DNA of 64,000 nt from Staphylococcus xylosus NJ (GCF_000338275.1 NZ_ANMR01000043.1:62001-126000); one strand, 5' to 3'; numbered from the stretch's first letter, positions 51,472-60,823 are shown. Notes: generated by a model not told the origin, from the letters alone. A program made the numbers and translations.

Positions 51472-51500
51472 GGCATGAGAATCATTCTCATGCCCATTTT
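51472..51500 (+). terminator. uvrC terminator containing the palindrome TGAGAATCATTCTCA
   Basis: GGCATGAGAAT-C-ATTCTCATGCC (51472-51494) is a perfect 11-1-11 palindrome followed by T-rich sequence, so it can act as a terminator hairpin. Its core also has the 7-1-7 shape of Fur/PerR/Zur operators. Confidence 0.65.
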
Positions 51501-51553
51501 CTATTTAATTAGTGTTACAATAGCAAATAACAGGAATTCTTTTTTTACATGTA

Positions 51554-51586
51554 TGTGGAAGCGTTTTCTAATTGAGAATATTCTCA
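51554..51586 (+). promoter_or_regulatory. CcpA cre site and adjacent palindrome upstream of sdhC
   Basis: TGGAAGCGTTTTCT (51556-51569) matches the cre consensus at all but the final position. It is followed at 51573-51586 by the perfect palindrome TGAGAATATTCTCA. The nearest -10 box is TATAAT at 51627-51632. Carbon catabolite repression of succinate dehydrogenase by CcpA is established in staphylococci. Confidence 0.65.
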
Positions 51587-51789
51587 TTAACACTGTATTT
51601 TAAATTATGTATAAAAATAGACTTTGTATAATACTTCTATGTTTTAAAATTGTGCAATAATATTGTGTTGTAACAAACATACAATACATAAAGAGTTATT
51701 GTACGCAGGGGTTATATAGAAATTCTAATTACTTTCACATCAAAAAAAGAAATCTAAAAAATTAATTGTTTCACAGGGGGGACTTCCTT

Positions 51790-52401
51790 TTGGCATACTC
51801 GAAAAATCAATTCTATTTAAGACGATTACACTCTTTACTAGGTGTAATACCAATAGGTGGATTCTTATTAGTTCATTTACTTGTTAACCATCAGGCAACT
51901 AAAGGCGTTGAAGCGTTCAACAAGGCAGCTGGATTTATGGAATCATTACCTTTTTTAATTGTGTTGGAATTTGCTGTTATTTATATTCCAATTCTGTATC
52001 ACGCAGTATACGGCGTACATATTGCCTTTACGGCAAAAGAGAACGTGGGGCACTATTCAGCGTTTAGAAACTGGATGTTCTTGTTACAACGTGTCACAGG
52101 TATCATAACTTTCATATTTATAGCGATTCATTTATGGCAAACAAGGATACAACGTGCATTAGGACATGAAGTGAACTTTGATATGGTACACGACATTGTA
52201 ACTCATCCAGGATGGTTGATTTTTTACATTGTATGTTTATTAGCCGTAACATTCCACTTTGCGAATGGTTTATGGTCATTCCTAGTTACTTGGGGTGTAT
52301 TACAATCTAAAAAATCACAACAAATCTTTACATGGGTTTCACTTGTTGTATTCCTAGTTGTTTCATACATCGGTATTAGCGCAATATTAGCATTTTTATA
52401 A
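51790..52401 (+). CDS. sdhC: Succinate dehydrogenase cytochrome b558 subunit
   Basis: SdhC anchors the succinate:menaquinone oxidoreductase in the membrane and binds two hemes b. Five transmembrane helices and conserved His residues (RRLHSLLG, HLLVNH, YHAVYGVH, AIHLWQ, FHFANG) are visible in 203 residues. The start is TTG: the aggggggac ribosome site lies 7-8 bases before it and the resulting MAYSKNQFYLRRLHS matches the family. The open frame further up contains the ribosome site itself. First gene of sdhCAB. Confidence 0.95.
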   Translation: MAYSKNQFYLRRLHSLLGVIPIGGFLLVHLLVNHQATKGVEAFNKAAGFMESLPFLIVLEFAVIYIPILYHAVYGVHIAFTAKENVGHYSAFRNWMFLLQRVTGIITFIFIAIHLWQTRIQRALGHEVNFDMVHDIVTHPGWLIFYIVCLLAVTFHFANGLWSFLVTWGVLQSKKSQQIFTWVSLVVFLVVSYIGISAILAFL

Positions 52402-52446
52402 AATTACAAAATAAAGTTTCACATATATTTGAGGGAGTGACAATTT

Positions 52447-54210
52447 ATGGCAGAGAAGAAAATTATTGTTGTCGGTGGTGGACTAGCTGGTCTAATGTCA
52501 ACAATTAAAGCAGCAGAGCAGGGTGCGCATGTAGACCTGTTCTCACTTGTTCCTGTTAAACGTTCACACTCTGTTTGTGCACAAGGTGGCATTAACGGAG
52601 CGGTAAATACGAAAGGTGAAGGAGATTCTCCGTCAGTGCATTTAGATGATACTGTTTATGGTGGAGACTTCTTAGCAAACCAACCACCTGTAAAAGCAAT
52701 GACTGATGCAGCACCTAAAATTATTCATTTACTTGACCGTATGGGCGTAATGTTTAATAGAACTAAAGAAGGTCTATTAGATTTTAGACGTTTCGGTGGT
52801 ACGATGTATCACAGAACTGCATATGCCGGTGCTACTACAGGTCAACAATTACTCTATGCATTAGATGAACAAGTGCGTAGCTATGAGGTTGACGGATTAG
52901 TTACAAAATATGAAGGTTGGGAATTCTTAGGTATAGTTAAAGATGATGATAATATGGCAAGAGGTATCGTTGCTCAAGATATGACAACTGCTGAAATTCA
53001 ATCATTTGGTTCAGACGCTGTGATTATGGCAACTGGCGGCCCTGGTATTATCTTTGGTAAAACAACAAATTCAATGATTAATACTGGCTCAGCTGCTTCA
53101 ATTGTATACCAACAAGGTGCGATGTATGCTAACGGTGAATTTATTCAGATTCACCCAACTGCTATCCCTGGCGATGATAAACTTAGATTAATGAGTGAAT
53201 CAGCCCGTGGTGAAGGTGGCCGTATTTGGACATATAAAGATGGTAAACCATGGTATTTCCTAGAAGAAAAATATCCAGATTATGGTAACTTAGTTCCGCG
53301 TGATATCGCGACACGTGAAATTTTTGATGTATGTGTGAATCAAAAATTAGGTATCAACGGTGAAAACATGGTATATCTAGATTTATCTCATAAAGATCCA
53401 CATGAATTAGATATTAAATTAGGTGGAATCATCGAAATTTATGAAAAATTCACTGGTGATGACCCTCGTAAAGTACCAATGAAAATCTTCCCAGCAGTAC
53501 ACTACTCAATGGGTGGTTTATACGTAGATTATGATCAAATGACAAATATTAAAGGTTTATTTGCAGCTGGTGAATGTGACTTTTCACAACACGGTGGTAA
53601 CCGCTTAGGTGCTAACTCATTACTATCTGCAATTTACGGTGGTACTGTTGCTGGTCCAAATGCTGTAGATTATATTTCAAATATTGAAGATTCATATACA
53701 GATTTAGATGAGAGCATTTACGAAAAACACGTTAAAGATCAACAAGAAAAATTTGATCACCTATTAAATATGAAGGGCACTGAAAATGCTTATAAACTTC
53801 ATAGAGAATTAGGAGAAATCATGACTGCAAATGTTACAGTTGTGCGTGAAAATAAATCGCTATTAGAAACTGATAAGAAGATTGTAGAATTGATGGAACG
53901 TTATCAAAACATTGATATTGAAGATACTCAAACTTGGAGTAACCAAGCCGTGTTCTTTACACGTCAATTATGGAATATGTTAGTACTTGCACGAGTAATC
54001 ACTATTGGTGCTTATAATAGAAATGAATCACGTGGCGCGCATTATAAACCAGAATTCCCAGAAAGAAACGATGAAGAATGGTTGAAAACAACATTAGCTA
54101 CGTATCAAGGCAAAACAGAAGCACCTAAGTTTACTTATGAACCAGTTGATATTAGTTTAATACCACCACGTAAACGTGATTACTCTAAGGCGTCAAAGGG
54201 AGGTAAATAA
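52447..54210 (+). CDS. sdhA: Succinate dehydrogenase flavoprotein subunit
   Basis: SdhA oxidises succinate to fumarate using covalently bound FAD. The dinucleotide motif VVGGGLAGLMS is at residues 7-17, the flavin-linking His in RSHSVCAQGGING near 40, and catalytic HPTAIPG and SARGEGG near 235-260. At 587 residues it is full length. A gagggagtg ribosome site precedes the ATG. It lies 45 bases after sdhC and 2 bases before sdhB. Confidence 0.97.
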   Translation: MAEKKIIVVGGGLAGLMSTIKAAEQGAHVDLFSLVPVKRSHSVCAQGGINGAVNTKGEGDSPSVHLDDTVYGGDFLANQPPVKAMTDAAPKIIHLLDRMGVMFNRTKEGLLDFRRFGGTMYHRTAYAGATTGQQLLYALDEQVRSYEVDGLVTKYEGWEFLGIVKDDDNMARGIVAQDMTTAEIQSFGSDAVIMATGGPGIIFGKTTNSMINTGSAASIVYQQGAMYANGEFIQIHPTAIPGDDKLRLMSESARGEGGRIWTYKDGKPWYFLEEKYPDYGNLVPRDIATREIFDVCVNQKLGINGENMVYLDLSHKDPHELDIKLGGIIEIYEKFTGDDPRKVPMKIFPAVHYSMGGLYVDYDQMTNIKGLFAAGECDFSQHGGNRLGANSLLSAIYGGTVAGPNAVDYISNIEDSYTDLDESIYEKHVKDQQEKFDHLLNMKGTENAYKLHRELGEIMTANVTVVRENKSLLETDKKIVELMERYQNIDIEDTQTWSNQAVFFTRQLWNMLVLARVITIGAYNRNESRGAHYKPEFPERNDEEWLKTTLATYQGKTEAPKFTYEPVDISLIPPRKRDYSKASKGGK

Positions 54211-54212
54211 TT

Positions 54213-55025
54213 ATGGTAGAAACAAAAGAAGTTAATGAAACTCCTGCACAAAACGAGCAACCTAGCCAAAAAACAATTAAATTAATTATAAAACGTCAAG
54301 ACAACGACAAATCAACACCATATAATGAAGAATTTGAAATTCCTTATAGAGAGAACCTAAACGTTATAGCATGTTTAATGGAAATTAGACGTAACCCAGT
54401 TAATAGTAAAGGCGAAAAAACAACACCTGTTATTTGGGATATGAACTGTTTAGAAGAAGTTTGTGGCGCATGTTCAATGGTAATTAATGGACAAGCAAGA
54501 CAATCATGTTCTGCAATTGTTGATCAATTAGAACAACCTATCAAATTAGAACCAATGAGCACATTCCCAGTTATTCGTGATTTACAAGTTGACCGTACTA
54601 GAATGTTCGATAACTTGAAACGAATGAAAGCATGGGTTCCAATAGATGGCACTTATGATTTAGGTCCAGGTCCACGTATGCCTGAGAAAAAACGTCAAAC
54701 TGCTTATGAACTTTCCAAATGTATGACTTGTGGTGTTTGTTTAGAAGTTTGTCCAAACGTAACTAGTAAAAACGACTTTGTTGGTGCACAAGCAATTTCA
54801 CAAGTTAGACTATTTAACCTACATCCAACAGGTTCAATGACAAAAGACGAGCGTTTGGAAGCATTAATGGGCGGTGGAGGCTTACAAGCATGTGGTAACT
54901 CACAAAACTGTGTAAATGCATGTCCTAAAGGGATACCGTTAACTACATCTATTGCCGCTTTAAATAGAGAAACATCATTCCACATGTTCAAATCATTCTT
55001 TGGTTCAGATCACCAAGTATACTAA
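54213..55025 (+). CDS. sdhB: Succinate dehydrogenase iron-sulfur subunit
   Basis: SdhB relays electrons from FAD to the cytochrome b subunit through three clusters. The [2Fe-2S] ligands are in CLEEVCGACSMVINGQARQSC region Cys residues (about 87-107). Cluster-binding CMTCGVCLEVCP (about 171-182) and CGNSQNCVNACPKG (about 230-243) are also intact. A 25-residue hydrophilic N-terminal extension (Glu/Gln/Asn-rich) precedes the ferredoxin domain, and the protein totals 270 residues. It is the last gene of the operon. Confidence 0.97.
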   Translation: MVETKEVNETPAQNEQPSQKTIKLIIKRQDNDKSTPYNEEFEIPYRENLNVIACLMEIRRNPVNSKGEKTTPVIWDMNCLEEVCGACSMVINGQARQSCSAIVDQLEQPIKLEPMSTFPVIRDLQVDRTRMFDNLKRMKAWVPIDGTYDLGPGPRMPEKKRQTAYELSKCMTCGVCLEVCPNVTSKNDFVGAQAISQVRLFNLHPTGSMTKDERLEALMGGGGLQACGNSQNCVNACPKGIPLTTSIAALNRETSFHMFKSFFGSDHQVY

Positions 55026-55040
55026 TTGAACAATAGTATT

Positions 55041-55082
55041 AAAGACTTAACATTTAAATAACAAATGTTAAGTCTTTTTTTA
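55041..55082 (+). terminator. sdhCAB terminator
   Basis: AAAGACTTAACATTT pairs perfectly with AAATGTTAAGTCTTT, followed by a T-run. Confidence 0.92.
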
Positions 55083-55233
55083 TAAAATTAGATAATTATT
55101 TTATAGTTGAACAGGGTAAATATGTATTGTATATATCATGAATGAAGACTTAACTATTAGCATGATTAATGATTTTGAAAACAAGACTATGCTACAATAA
55201 AGTACAAGATAATAAATAAGGATGTAATTGAAT

Positions 55234-56034
55234 ATGGACAAACCGATAGGTGTAATCGACTCAGGGGTTGGTGGTTTAACAGTTGCCAAAGAAATTATGC
55301 GCCAACTTCCAAACGAAACAATATATTATTTAGGTGATATTAAGCGTTGCCCTTATGGTCCGAGAGAGGGCTCACAGGTTAGGGAATTCACTACAGAATT
55401 AGCACAGAAATTAATGGCATTTGATATTAAAATGTTAGTGATTGCTTGTAATACGGCTACAGCAGTAGCATTAAAACATTTGCAAAACATATTACCAATA
55501 CCAGTAATTGGTGTAATAGAACCTGGTGCAAGGACAGCAATTATGACTACCAAAAACAATGATGTTTTAATTTTAGGCACAGAAGGTACAATTAAATCTG
55601 AAGCCTATAGGCATCAGATTAAAAATATAAATCCAAATGTTGAAGTATCTGGGATAGCATGTCCTGGTTTTGTACCTTTAGTTGAACAGATGCGTTACCA
55701 AGACCCTACAATCACAAGTATTATTATTCATCAAACACTAAAGCATTGGAGAAATAGTAACGCTGATACAGTAATTTTAGGCTGTACGCACTATCCTCTA
55801 TTATATCAACCAATAAATGATTATTTTGGTGGGGAAAAAGTAGTGATTTCTTCAGGGTTAGAAACTGCACGTGAGGTAAGTGCATTATTAACTTTTAGTA
55901 ATGAACATGCAGGATATAAACGACAACCCGAACATAAATTCTTTGCTACCGGAGAAACTGAACATATAGAATTAATTATTGAAGAATGGTTAAAAATGAA
56001 AGTGGAAGTTGAAAAAATTGAAATACTAGAATAG
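55234..56034 (+). CDS. murI: Glutamate racemase
   Basis: MurI converts L-glutamate to D-glutamate for peptidoglycan precursors. The catalytic Cys pair is in ACNTATA (near 72) and GCTHYP (near 184), with DSGVGGLTV at the N-terminus. It is 266 residues long. The frame is open two codons upstream at a TTG, but the aaggatg ribosome site suits this ATG. It starts a three-gene operon with rdgB and a phosphoesterase gene, spaced 11 and -1 bases. Confidence 0.96.
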   Translation: MDKPIGVIDSGVGGLTVAKEIMRQLPNETIYYLGDIKRCPYGPREGSQVREFTTELAQKLMAFDIKMLVIACNTATAVALKHLQNILPIPVIGVIEPGARTAIMTTKNNDVLILGTEGTIKSEAYRHQIKNINPNVEVSGIACPGFVPLVEQMRYQDPTITSIIIHQTLKHWRNSNADTVILGCTHYPLLYQPINDYFGGEKVVISSGLETAREVSALLTFSNEHAGYKRQPEHKFFATGETEHIELIIEEWLKMKVEVEKIEILE

Positions 56035-56045
56035 GAGACGAAACG

Positions 56046-56627
56046 ATGGAAGATATAGTAATTGCCTCAAACAATAAAGGCAAAATAAATGATTTTAAAG
56101 TCATATTCCCTGACTATAATGTAATAGGCATCACAGAGTTAATTGAGGACTTTGATGTAGAAGAAACAGGAGATACATTTGAAGCAAATGCGAAGTTGAA
56201 ATCAGAAGCTGCTGCAAAGGCATTAAATAAACGAGTAATTGCCGATGACAGTGGTCTAGAAGTATTTGCCTTAGGTGGAGAACCTGGTATATTTTCTGCA
56301 CGTTACGCTGGAACTGAAAAAGATGATAATGCTAACATAGAAAAATTGCTAACCAACTTAGGTGGTGAAACAAACCGCGCTGCACAATTTGTGTGTGTCA
56401 TTAGTATGAGTGCACCTGGAGAAGAAACTGTTCAATTTAAAGGTACAGTTGAAGGTGAAATTACTTTAAGTAAAATAGGGGAACAAGGCTTTGGTTACGA
56501 TCCTATATTTTATTTAGAGGACAAAAATAAAACGATGGCTCAACTTACAGCCGAAGAAAAAAGCGAGGTAAGTCATAGAGGTAAAGCAATTGAAAAGTTA
56601 CAACAATACTTAGAAGGTGAACAATAA
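56046..56627 (+). CDS. rdgB: Non-canonical purine NTP pyrophosphatase (RdgB/HAM1)
   Basis: This enzyme hydrolyses dITP, XTP and related damaged nucleotides, keeping them out of DNA. Motifs are IASNNKGKINDFK at the N-terminus, the metal-binding ADDSGLEVFALGG near residue 65, GFGYDPIFY near 150 and SHRGKAI near 178. At 193 residues it is normal. It lies between murI and the phosphoesterase gene, and overlaps the latter by one base. Confidence 0.95.
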   Translation: MEDIVIASNNKGKINDFKVIFPDYNVIGITELIEDFDVEETGDTFEANAKLKSEAAAKALNKRVIADDSGLEVFALGGEPGIFSARYAGTEKDDNANIEKLLTNLGGETNRAAQFVCVISMSAPGEETVQFKGTVEGEITLSKIGEQGFGYDPIFYLEDKNKTMAQLTAEEKSEVSHRGKAIEKLQQYLEGEQ

Positions 56628-57136
56628 TGTTGAAATGGATTATAGTAAGTGATAATCACACGGAACAAGGTATTCTTTTTGACGTAATAAGCCACCATGA
56701 TGATATTGATGTTGCGATTCACCTAGGTGATTCCGAATTTGAGTATCATGACAGTGAATTAAGCCATTTTTATAGAGTTAAAGGGAATACGGATTTTTAT
56801 CCTGAATTTCCAAATGAAGAAATTATAGCAGTAAATGGTATTAAAGCATTTTATACTCACGGCCATTTATACAATGTGAATCGTACACGTATGCAACTTG
56901 CCGAACAAGCCAAAGCATCAGGATGTCAATTTGCTTTCTATGGTCATACACATGTGGCTAAACATGAGCACATTGGTGATGTCCATGTCATAAACCCTGG
57001 GAGCATTTCACAATCGAGAAGTAACATAGAAGAGACCTATGCCGAATTGTTGATTGATGAAACTGAAAAATATGTAAAATTAAATTTTTATAATCGTACT
57101 CATCAAATCATTGATAGTGAAACATTCAATCTATAA
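56627..57136 (+). CDS. YfcE/MJ0936-family metallophosphoesterase
   Basis: This is a 169-residue calcineurin-like phosphoesterase. Metal ligands are recognisable in SDNHTEQG (near residue 8), HLGDSEFEY (near 37), VKGNTDF (near 55), THGHLYNV (near 83) and YGHTHVAKHE (near 107), ending with VINPGSISQSR. Family members cleave small phosphodiesters; the physiological substrate is unknown. It is the third gene of the murI operon. Confidence 0.92.
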   Translation: MLKWIIVSDNHTEQGILFDVISHHDDIDVAIHLGDSEFEYHDSELSHFYRVKGNTDFYPEFPNEEIIAVNGIKAFYTHGHLYNVNRTRMQLAEQAKASGCQFAFYGHTHVAKHEHIGDVHVINPGSISQSRSNIEETYAELLIDETEKYVKLNFYNRTHQIIDSETFNL

Positions 57137-57455
57137 TGATTAAAAATATATGGCTGGAAAATACATAAATTATGTTAAATAATGTGTAGTTATTGGAATA
57201 ATAAAGTAATATTGGTGAGTATAGATCTTTTTAGGGGCGATTAATGTAGTTTGATTTCACTTTCGCTCCTAAAATCATTAAATTATTAAGCTATTTAGCC
57301 TAGTAAAATGCTAAAATTAGTTATTTTTTTAATGAAATTAAAAAAAGATGATAAAAAGTCTATTAAAGTGAAAAATCATATTTATTTTTAATGCTTTGAG
57401 TATTGCTTTATAGCGATAAGTTAGATATAATAATTCTTGTGTTCAAAAAGAATAT
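57137..57455 (+). other. Gap before tRNA-Arg with one hairpin
   Basis: Very AT-rich. The only structure I see is TTTAGGGGCGA...CGCTCCTAAA (57230-57275), a plausible terminator of the murI operon. No gene or clear promoter is visible. Confidence 0.55.
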
Positions 57456-57529
57456 GTCCTGGTAGCTCAGCTGGATAGAGCAATGGCCTTCTAAGCCATC
57501 GGTCGGGGGTTCGAATCCCTCCCAGGACA
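57456..57529 (+). tRNA. tRNA-Arg (anticodon UCU)
   Basis: The cloverleaf is complete. GTCCTGG pairs with CCAGGAC in the acceptor stem, GCTC/GAGC form the D stem and ATGGC/GCCAT the anticodon stem. The seven-base loop CTTCTAA has anticodon TCT, and GGGGGTTCGAATCCCTC forms the T arm. CCA is not encoded. In S. aureus a tRNA-Arg marks the left side of an immune-evasion island in this chromosomal interval, and tRNA genes are common integration sites. Confidence 0.97.
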
Positions 57530-57563
57530 CTAATAGCGTTAAATAGCGCACATTCTAAACTTA

Positions 57564-57592
57564 GAAACCCCGTCGTTACGGGGTTTCTTTTA
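57564..57592 (+). terminator. tRNA-Arg terminator
   Basis: GAAACCCCGT pairs with ACGGGGTTTC around CGTT, followed by a T-rich stretch. It lies 35 bases after the tRNA. Confidence 0.92.
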
Positions 57593-57834
57593 TTTTGTCT
57601 ACAATGAAGTACAATAGAAAACGAAAATGGTTCTTTGTTAAAGAACCAAATATGATTATATAATCGCGAATTTAGATCATTAAGTTGTCTGTGAAGATGC
57701 TTTATTAGAATGTAAAACCACGTCAGAATTTAAGAAAATGTAAATAGATTCACGGTAATTGAAAATAAAAGAAGTAATCACGATGATGATTTGAAAGATT
57801 TAAAAGAAGATTTGAAAACACAATATTGTTGCTT

Positions 57835-58242
57835 AGAAAAAAAGGCTTGTTAAAGCAGAGTTACATAGTCTCTCAGGATGCAAATACACAGTTATTTATA
57901 GAAAACTTAGAACAAGAACTGCAATTGCTAAATATTCAAGTAGATGAAGCACAAGCCGAAGATATTTTAGAAAATATGAACTTTACTGGATAAAAATATG
58001 ATCATCCATTATCACTTCTACAATAAGAAAAGCAAAGAATTGCCATTGCTAGAGTTATTTTGAAAGGCGCCCCTATTATTATTTTAGATGAAGTGACTGG
58101 AAGCATTGATCCAGAAAATGAATACCTCATACAACAAGCAATTGATGAGTTAAGTAAAGGTAAAACTTTAATGACTATCGCACATAAGATAGGAACAATT
58201 AAAAGTACTAATGAGATTCTCGTACTTAATGAAGTCAAATAA
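57835..58242 (+). pseudogene. Remnant of an ABC exporter ATP-binding domain
   Basis: One frame reads, in order, a Q-loop-like SYIVSQDANTQLF, a linker ending ENMNFTG, a degraded signature [17 protein letters not shown], Walker B IIILDEVTGSID and an H-loop IAHKIGTIKSTNEILVL before a natural stop. Stops at 57991-57993 and 58024-58026 interrupt it, and the Walker A region and any permease part are missing. This is the C-terminal third of an MsbA/CydCD-type nucleotide-binding domain, long inactive. The 230 bases before it (57600-57834) have no usable frame and may be further decayed sequence. Confidence 0.8.
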
Positions 58243-58489
58243 TTCAACGCGTAATCATCATACGTTACTTCAAACATGAGGAATGTATTAAGATTTTATA
58301 ACTATAAAAAATCAATCATAAGGTTGATGATTATTATAGATGTTTAATCTATGCATTTAAATATATTGAGGAAAGTTCATGGAATATTTGCAAATAAAGA
58401 TATAAGTAATTATAAATATGTATCAATTTTTATCTAGAAAATTAAATATTATTTGACGCTGTATACCATCAATTTTGAGAGTTTTGACA

Positions 58490-58618
58490 AGAGAAATGTT
58501 AAGTTATTGTAAAAAGCATTGAACAATTTTGTTGTACGTAATAAAATAGTGTTATGAAGTACTCCATTACTTCATTCTTTTTGAGCCACCTTCTCCCTTG
58601 GAAGGTGGTTATTTTTTG
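58490..58618 (+). ncRNA. Candidate small RNA with UCCC-containing terminator loop
   Basis: The region has no reading frame but ends in a clear terminator, CCACCTTC (58586-58593), loop TCCCTTG, GAAGGTGG (58601-58608) and a T-run. A second hairpin lies upstream (ATGAAGTACTCCATTACTTCAT, 58553-58574), and TTGACA (58486-58491) upstream could be a -35 box. No intact gene precedes it, so the terminator implies a short transcript. C-rich loop motifs (UCCC) are a hallmark of many staphylococcal regulatory RNAs. Boundaries are approximate. Confidence 0.5.
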
Positions 58619-58898
58619 TGTATTATTTTCAAAATGATTGTTTGAAAATAAATTGAAAAGTGTAAATAAATTTAATAGTAAGAACTTTGATTTTAAATTT
58701 ATATCAAATAGGTTATTTGTGTTGCGAGTTATTAAATTATGTTATCTTAATTAATGCGCTTTATTTAAAATAATAATTAAGGGTTTGTATAAAACATATC
58801 TCCATATTGAGTAGTTCAATTGCGAAAGGAAATACACATTTTGATAATCAATATAAATAGTTTTAATACAAAAAACGAATTAAAAGGAGATTATTGAA

Positions 58899-60782
58899 TT
58901 GGAAAAATTACTAACTATCATAGTACCTGTATACAACAAAGCGTATTTTCTAGAAACGTGTATAGAATCTATCAATAAACTTAATATCAATAAAGATAAA
59001 ATAGAAGCAATTTTCGTTGATGATCGTTCAAGTGATAATTCATTAGAAATTGTTGAATCATTTGCTACTAAATATGATTTTATAAAGGTAATACAATTAG
59101 CTGAAAATACAGGTAGCCCATCTGAGCCTAGAAATATAGGTATGAAGAAGGCTACAGGTGAATATATAACTTTCTTAGATGCTGATGATTGGTTAGATCC
59201 GGAAGGGCTCCCAATATTATTAAATCAAGCAAAAGTTCATCATTCTGATGTAGCGTTTGGCCAAAGCGTTAAACATTCAGAAAAAGCTATAAAGAAAATT
59301 GGGAGATTTAGTTCTTATAAAAATGATAATGATTTGGTTCCATACGAAATTGAAAAAATATTTAGAGCAGTTGGTCCACCGGGTAAAATAATTAAGCGTG
59401 ATATTATCATTGATAATGAAATTTATTTTAAACATATGAAATACGGCGAAGATAAATTATTTTTTATAGAAGCAATATCTAAATGTAAGACAGCTTCAAT
59501 GAATCCTAAACCGACTTATCACGTGAATCGTTATACTTATAATCAATCATTAGTTGGTCAAACAGATATAATTGAAAAAACTAAATTAAATTTAACAATT
59601 TTAGGTGAAGTTTTGAAACTTGAACTTCCAAGTAACGCAGAGTTTCAAGCGATTAGTCGAATTGTGGAAGTTGATTATATGTCGCGATTATTTAAAAATA
59701 CCAGGTTTTTAAAAGCTGAAAATAAATCCGTATTTTATGAACTATTTGATGAAATGGTATTAATGTTAGCATCATATGGCAAAAATATTGAAGATTATTT
59801 ATTGACTGATACATTTAAAAATATCTATCAATTTTTGAAGGATAAAGAATATCAAAAATTAATAGAATTTATAAATATACTACAACAAGGTGGTAAAGCA
59901 AATAAATTTGTTAAAAATAACCGAGTCCATTTCTTAATGCCAGAAACTTTAAGTGATGCTTTACCAATTAAAGATCCAGTATTTGCTGTATATGAAGGTA
60001 CACATTTAATAGAGGGAGCTTTTAAAGATGTAATTCGTGTATATAAAGATGATCAAACAATTATTGATAAGGTAATGCTGAATGAAATAAATAATGAAAT
60101 ACATGATGTGACTATCAATTTTGAAATGAATAATAATTATATTTATATCGATACGGAAGATTTAAACCAATGTGATTTTGCATTCAATATATCCTTAATC
60201 TATGATGGATACAAATCAATTTATGTGAATATGAATTTACCTAATGCAAGTCAAAGGGTAAGTTTAAACAGACAAAATTTTAAAGCCGAGTTTGTATCGG
60301 CAACAAAATCTAGAAATAAAGCTAATAGTTTAAACGAATATTTAACATATAAACCGAATTCAATATCGCTTGTTAAAAAAGCGAATTTATATAAAGATGT
60401 TGAATTTAAACAACTTGCTGAAAAAAGTTTAGAAATTGGAGAATTGGTAGATATTGTAGATCTTGTGAAAACTGCTAAAGGTACGCCAAGATTTATCACA
60501 TCTGATGGTCATTACTTAACTGCTAATAAAAAGAATGTGTACCCTGTTGATAAAGACAAAGAAGGTAAGTATATATATCGTAAACCTAATGATGTTACTG
60601 TATTGAAGAAATGTAAAGAGTACAAAAATAGAAATTTTGAGGGCGAACCAGTTAATATTTTAAATTCAGGTGATAATTTAGAAATTCAAAAAATAGTTTT
60701 GTCCTCTAAAGGTACACCAAGACTCAAAACTAACCGTGGCACCTTTATTACGGCAAATCTTGGGTTTGTAACGGAAACATGA
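58899..60782 (+). CDS. TarS/TarP-like family 2 glycosyltransferase with two C-terminal DUF5776-like repeats
   Basis: Residues 1 to about 230 form a GT-A glycosyltransferase: LTIIVPVYNKAYFLETCIES, VDDRSSDNS, GSPSEPRNIGMKKATGEYI, the metal-binding DADDW (DxD) and GEDKLFF. This resembles the wall-teichoic-acid GlcNAc transferases TarS/TarP. A helical linker and a beta-rich middle (about 345-470) follow. Two related 65-residue repeats end the protein, each with a GTPRF/GTPRLK and Y/FxTAN signature (GHYLTANKKNV, GTFITANLGFV), as in DUF5776 surface domains. No signal peptide or membrane helix is present. Start is TTG with aaaggag. It is a lone gene beside tRNA-Arg, suggesting acquisition. The acceptor is inferred. 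Confidence 0.85.
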   Translation: MEKLLTIIVPVYNKAYFLETCIESINKLNINKDKIEAIFVDDRSSDNSLEIVESFATKYDFIKVIQLAENTGSPSEPRNIGMKKATGEYITFLDADDWLDPEGLPILLNQAKVHHSDVAFGQSVKHSEKAIKKIGRFSSYKNDNDLVPYEIEKIFRAVGPPGKIIKRDIIIDNEIYFKHMKYGEDKLFFIEAISKCKTASMNPKPTYHVNRYTYNQSLVGQTDIIEKTKLNLTILGEVLKLELPSNAEFQAISRIVEVDYMSRLFKNTRFLKAENKSVFYELFDEMVLMLASYGKNIEDYLLTDTFKNIYQFLKDKEYQKLIEFINILQQGGKANKFVKNNRVHFLMPETLSDALPIKDPVFAVYEGTHLIEGAFKDVIRVYKDDQTIIDKVMLNEINNEIHDVTINFEMNNNYIYIDTEDLNQCDFAFNISLIYDGYKSIYVNMNLPNASQRVSLNRQNFKAEFVSATKSRNKANSLNEYLTYKPNSISLVKKANLYKDVEFKQLAEKSLEIGELVDIVDLVKTAKGTPRFITSDGHYLTANKKNVYPVDKDKEGKYIYRKPNDVTVLKKCKEYKNRNFEGEPVNILNSGDNLEIQKIVLSSKGTPRLKTNRGTFITANLGFVTET

Positions 60783-60823
60783 ATTTTCAAAGATATTTAA
60801 CATATAATAAATAATGGAATTTA

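Noticed and set aside
57600-57834. Possible genes between the tRNA-Arg terminator and the ABC remnant
   Set aside because: All frames are broken every few codons; fragments such as one beginning MKYNRKRKWFFVKEP could not be assigned to a family.
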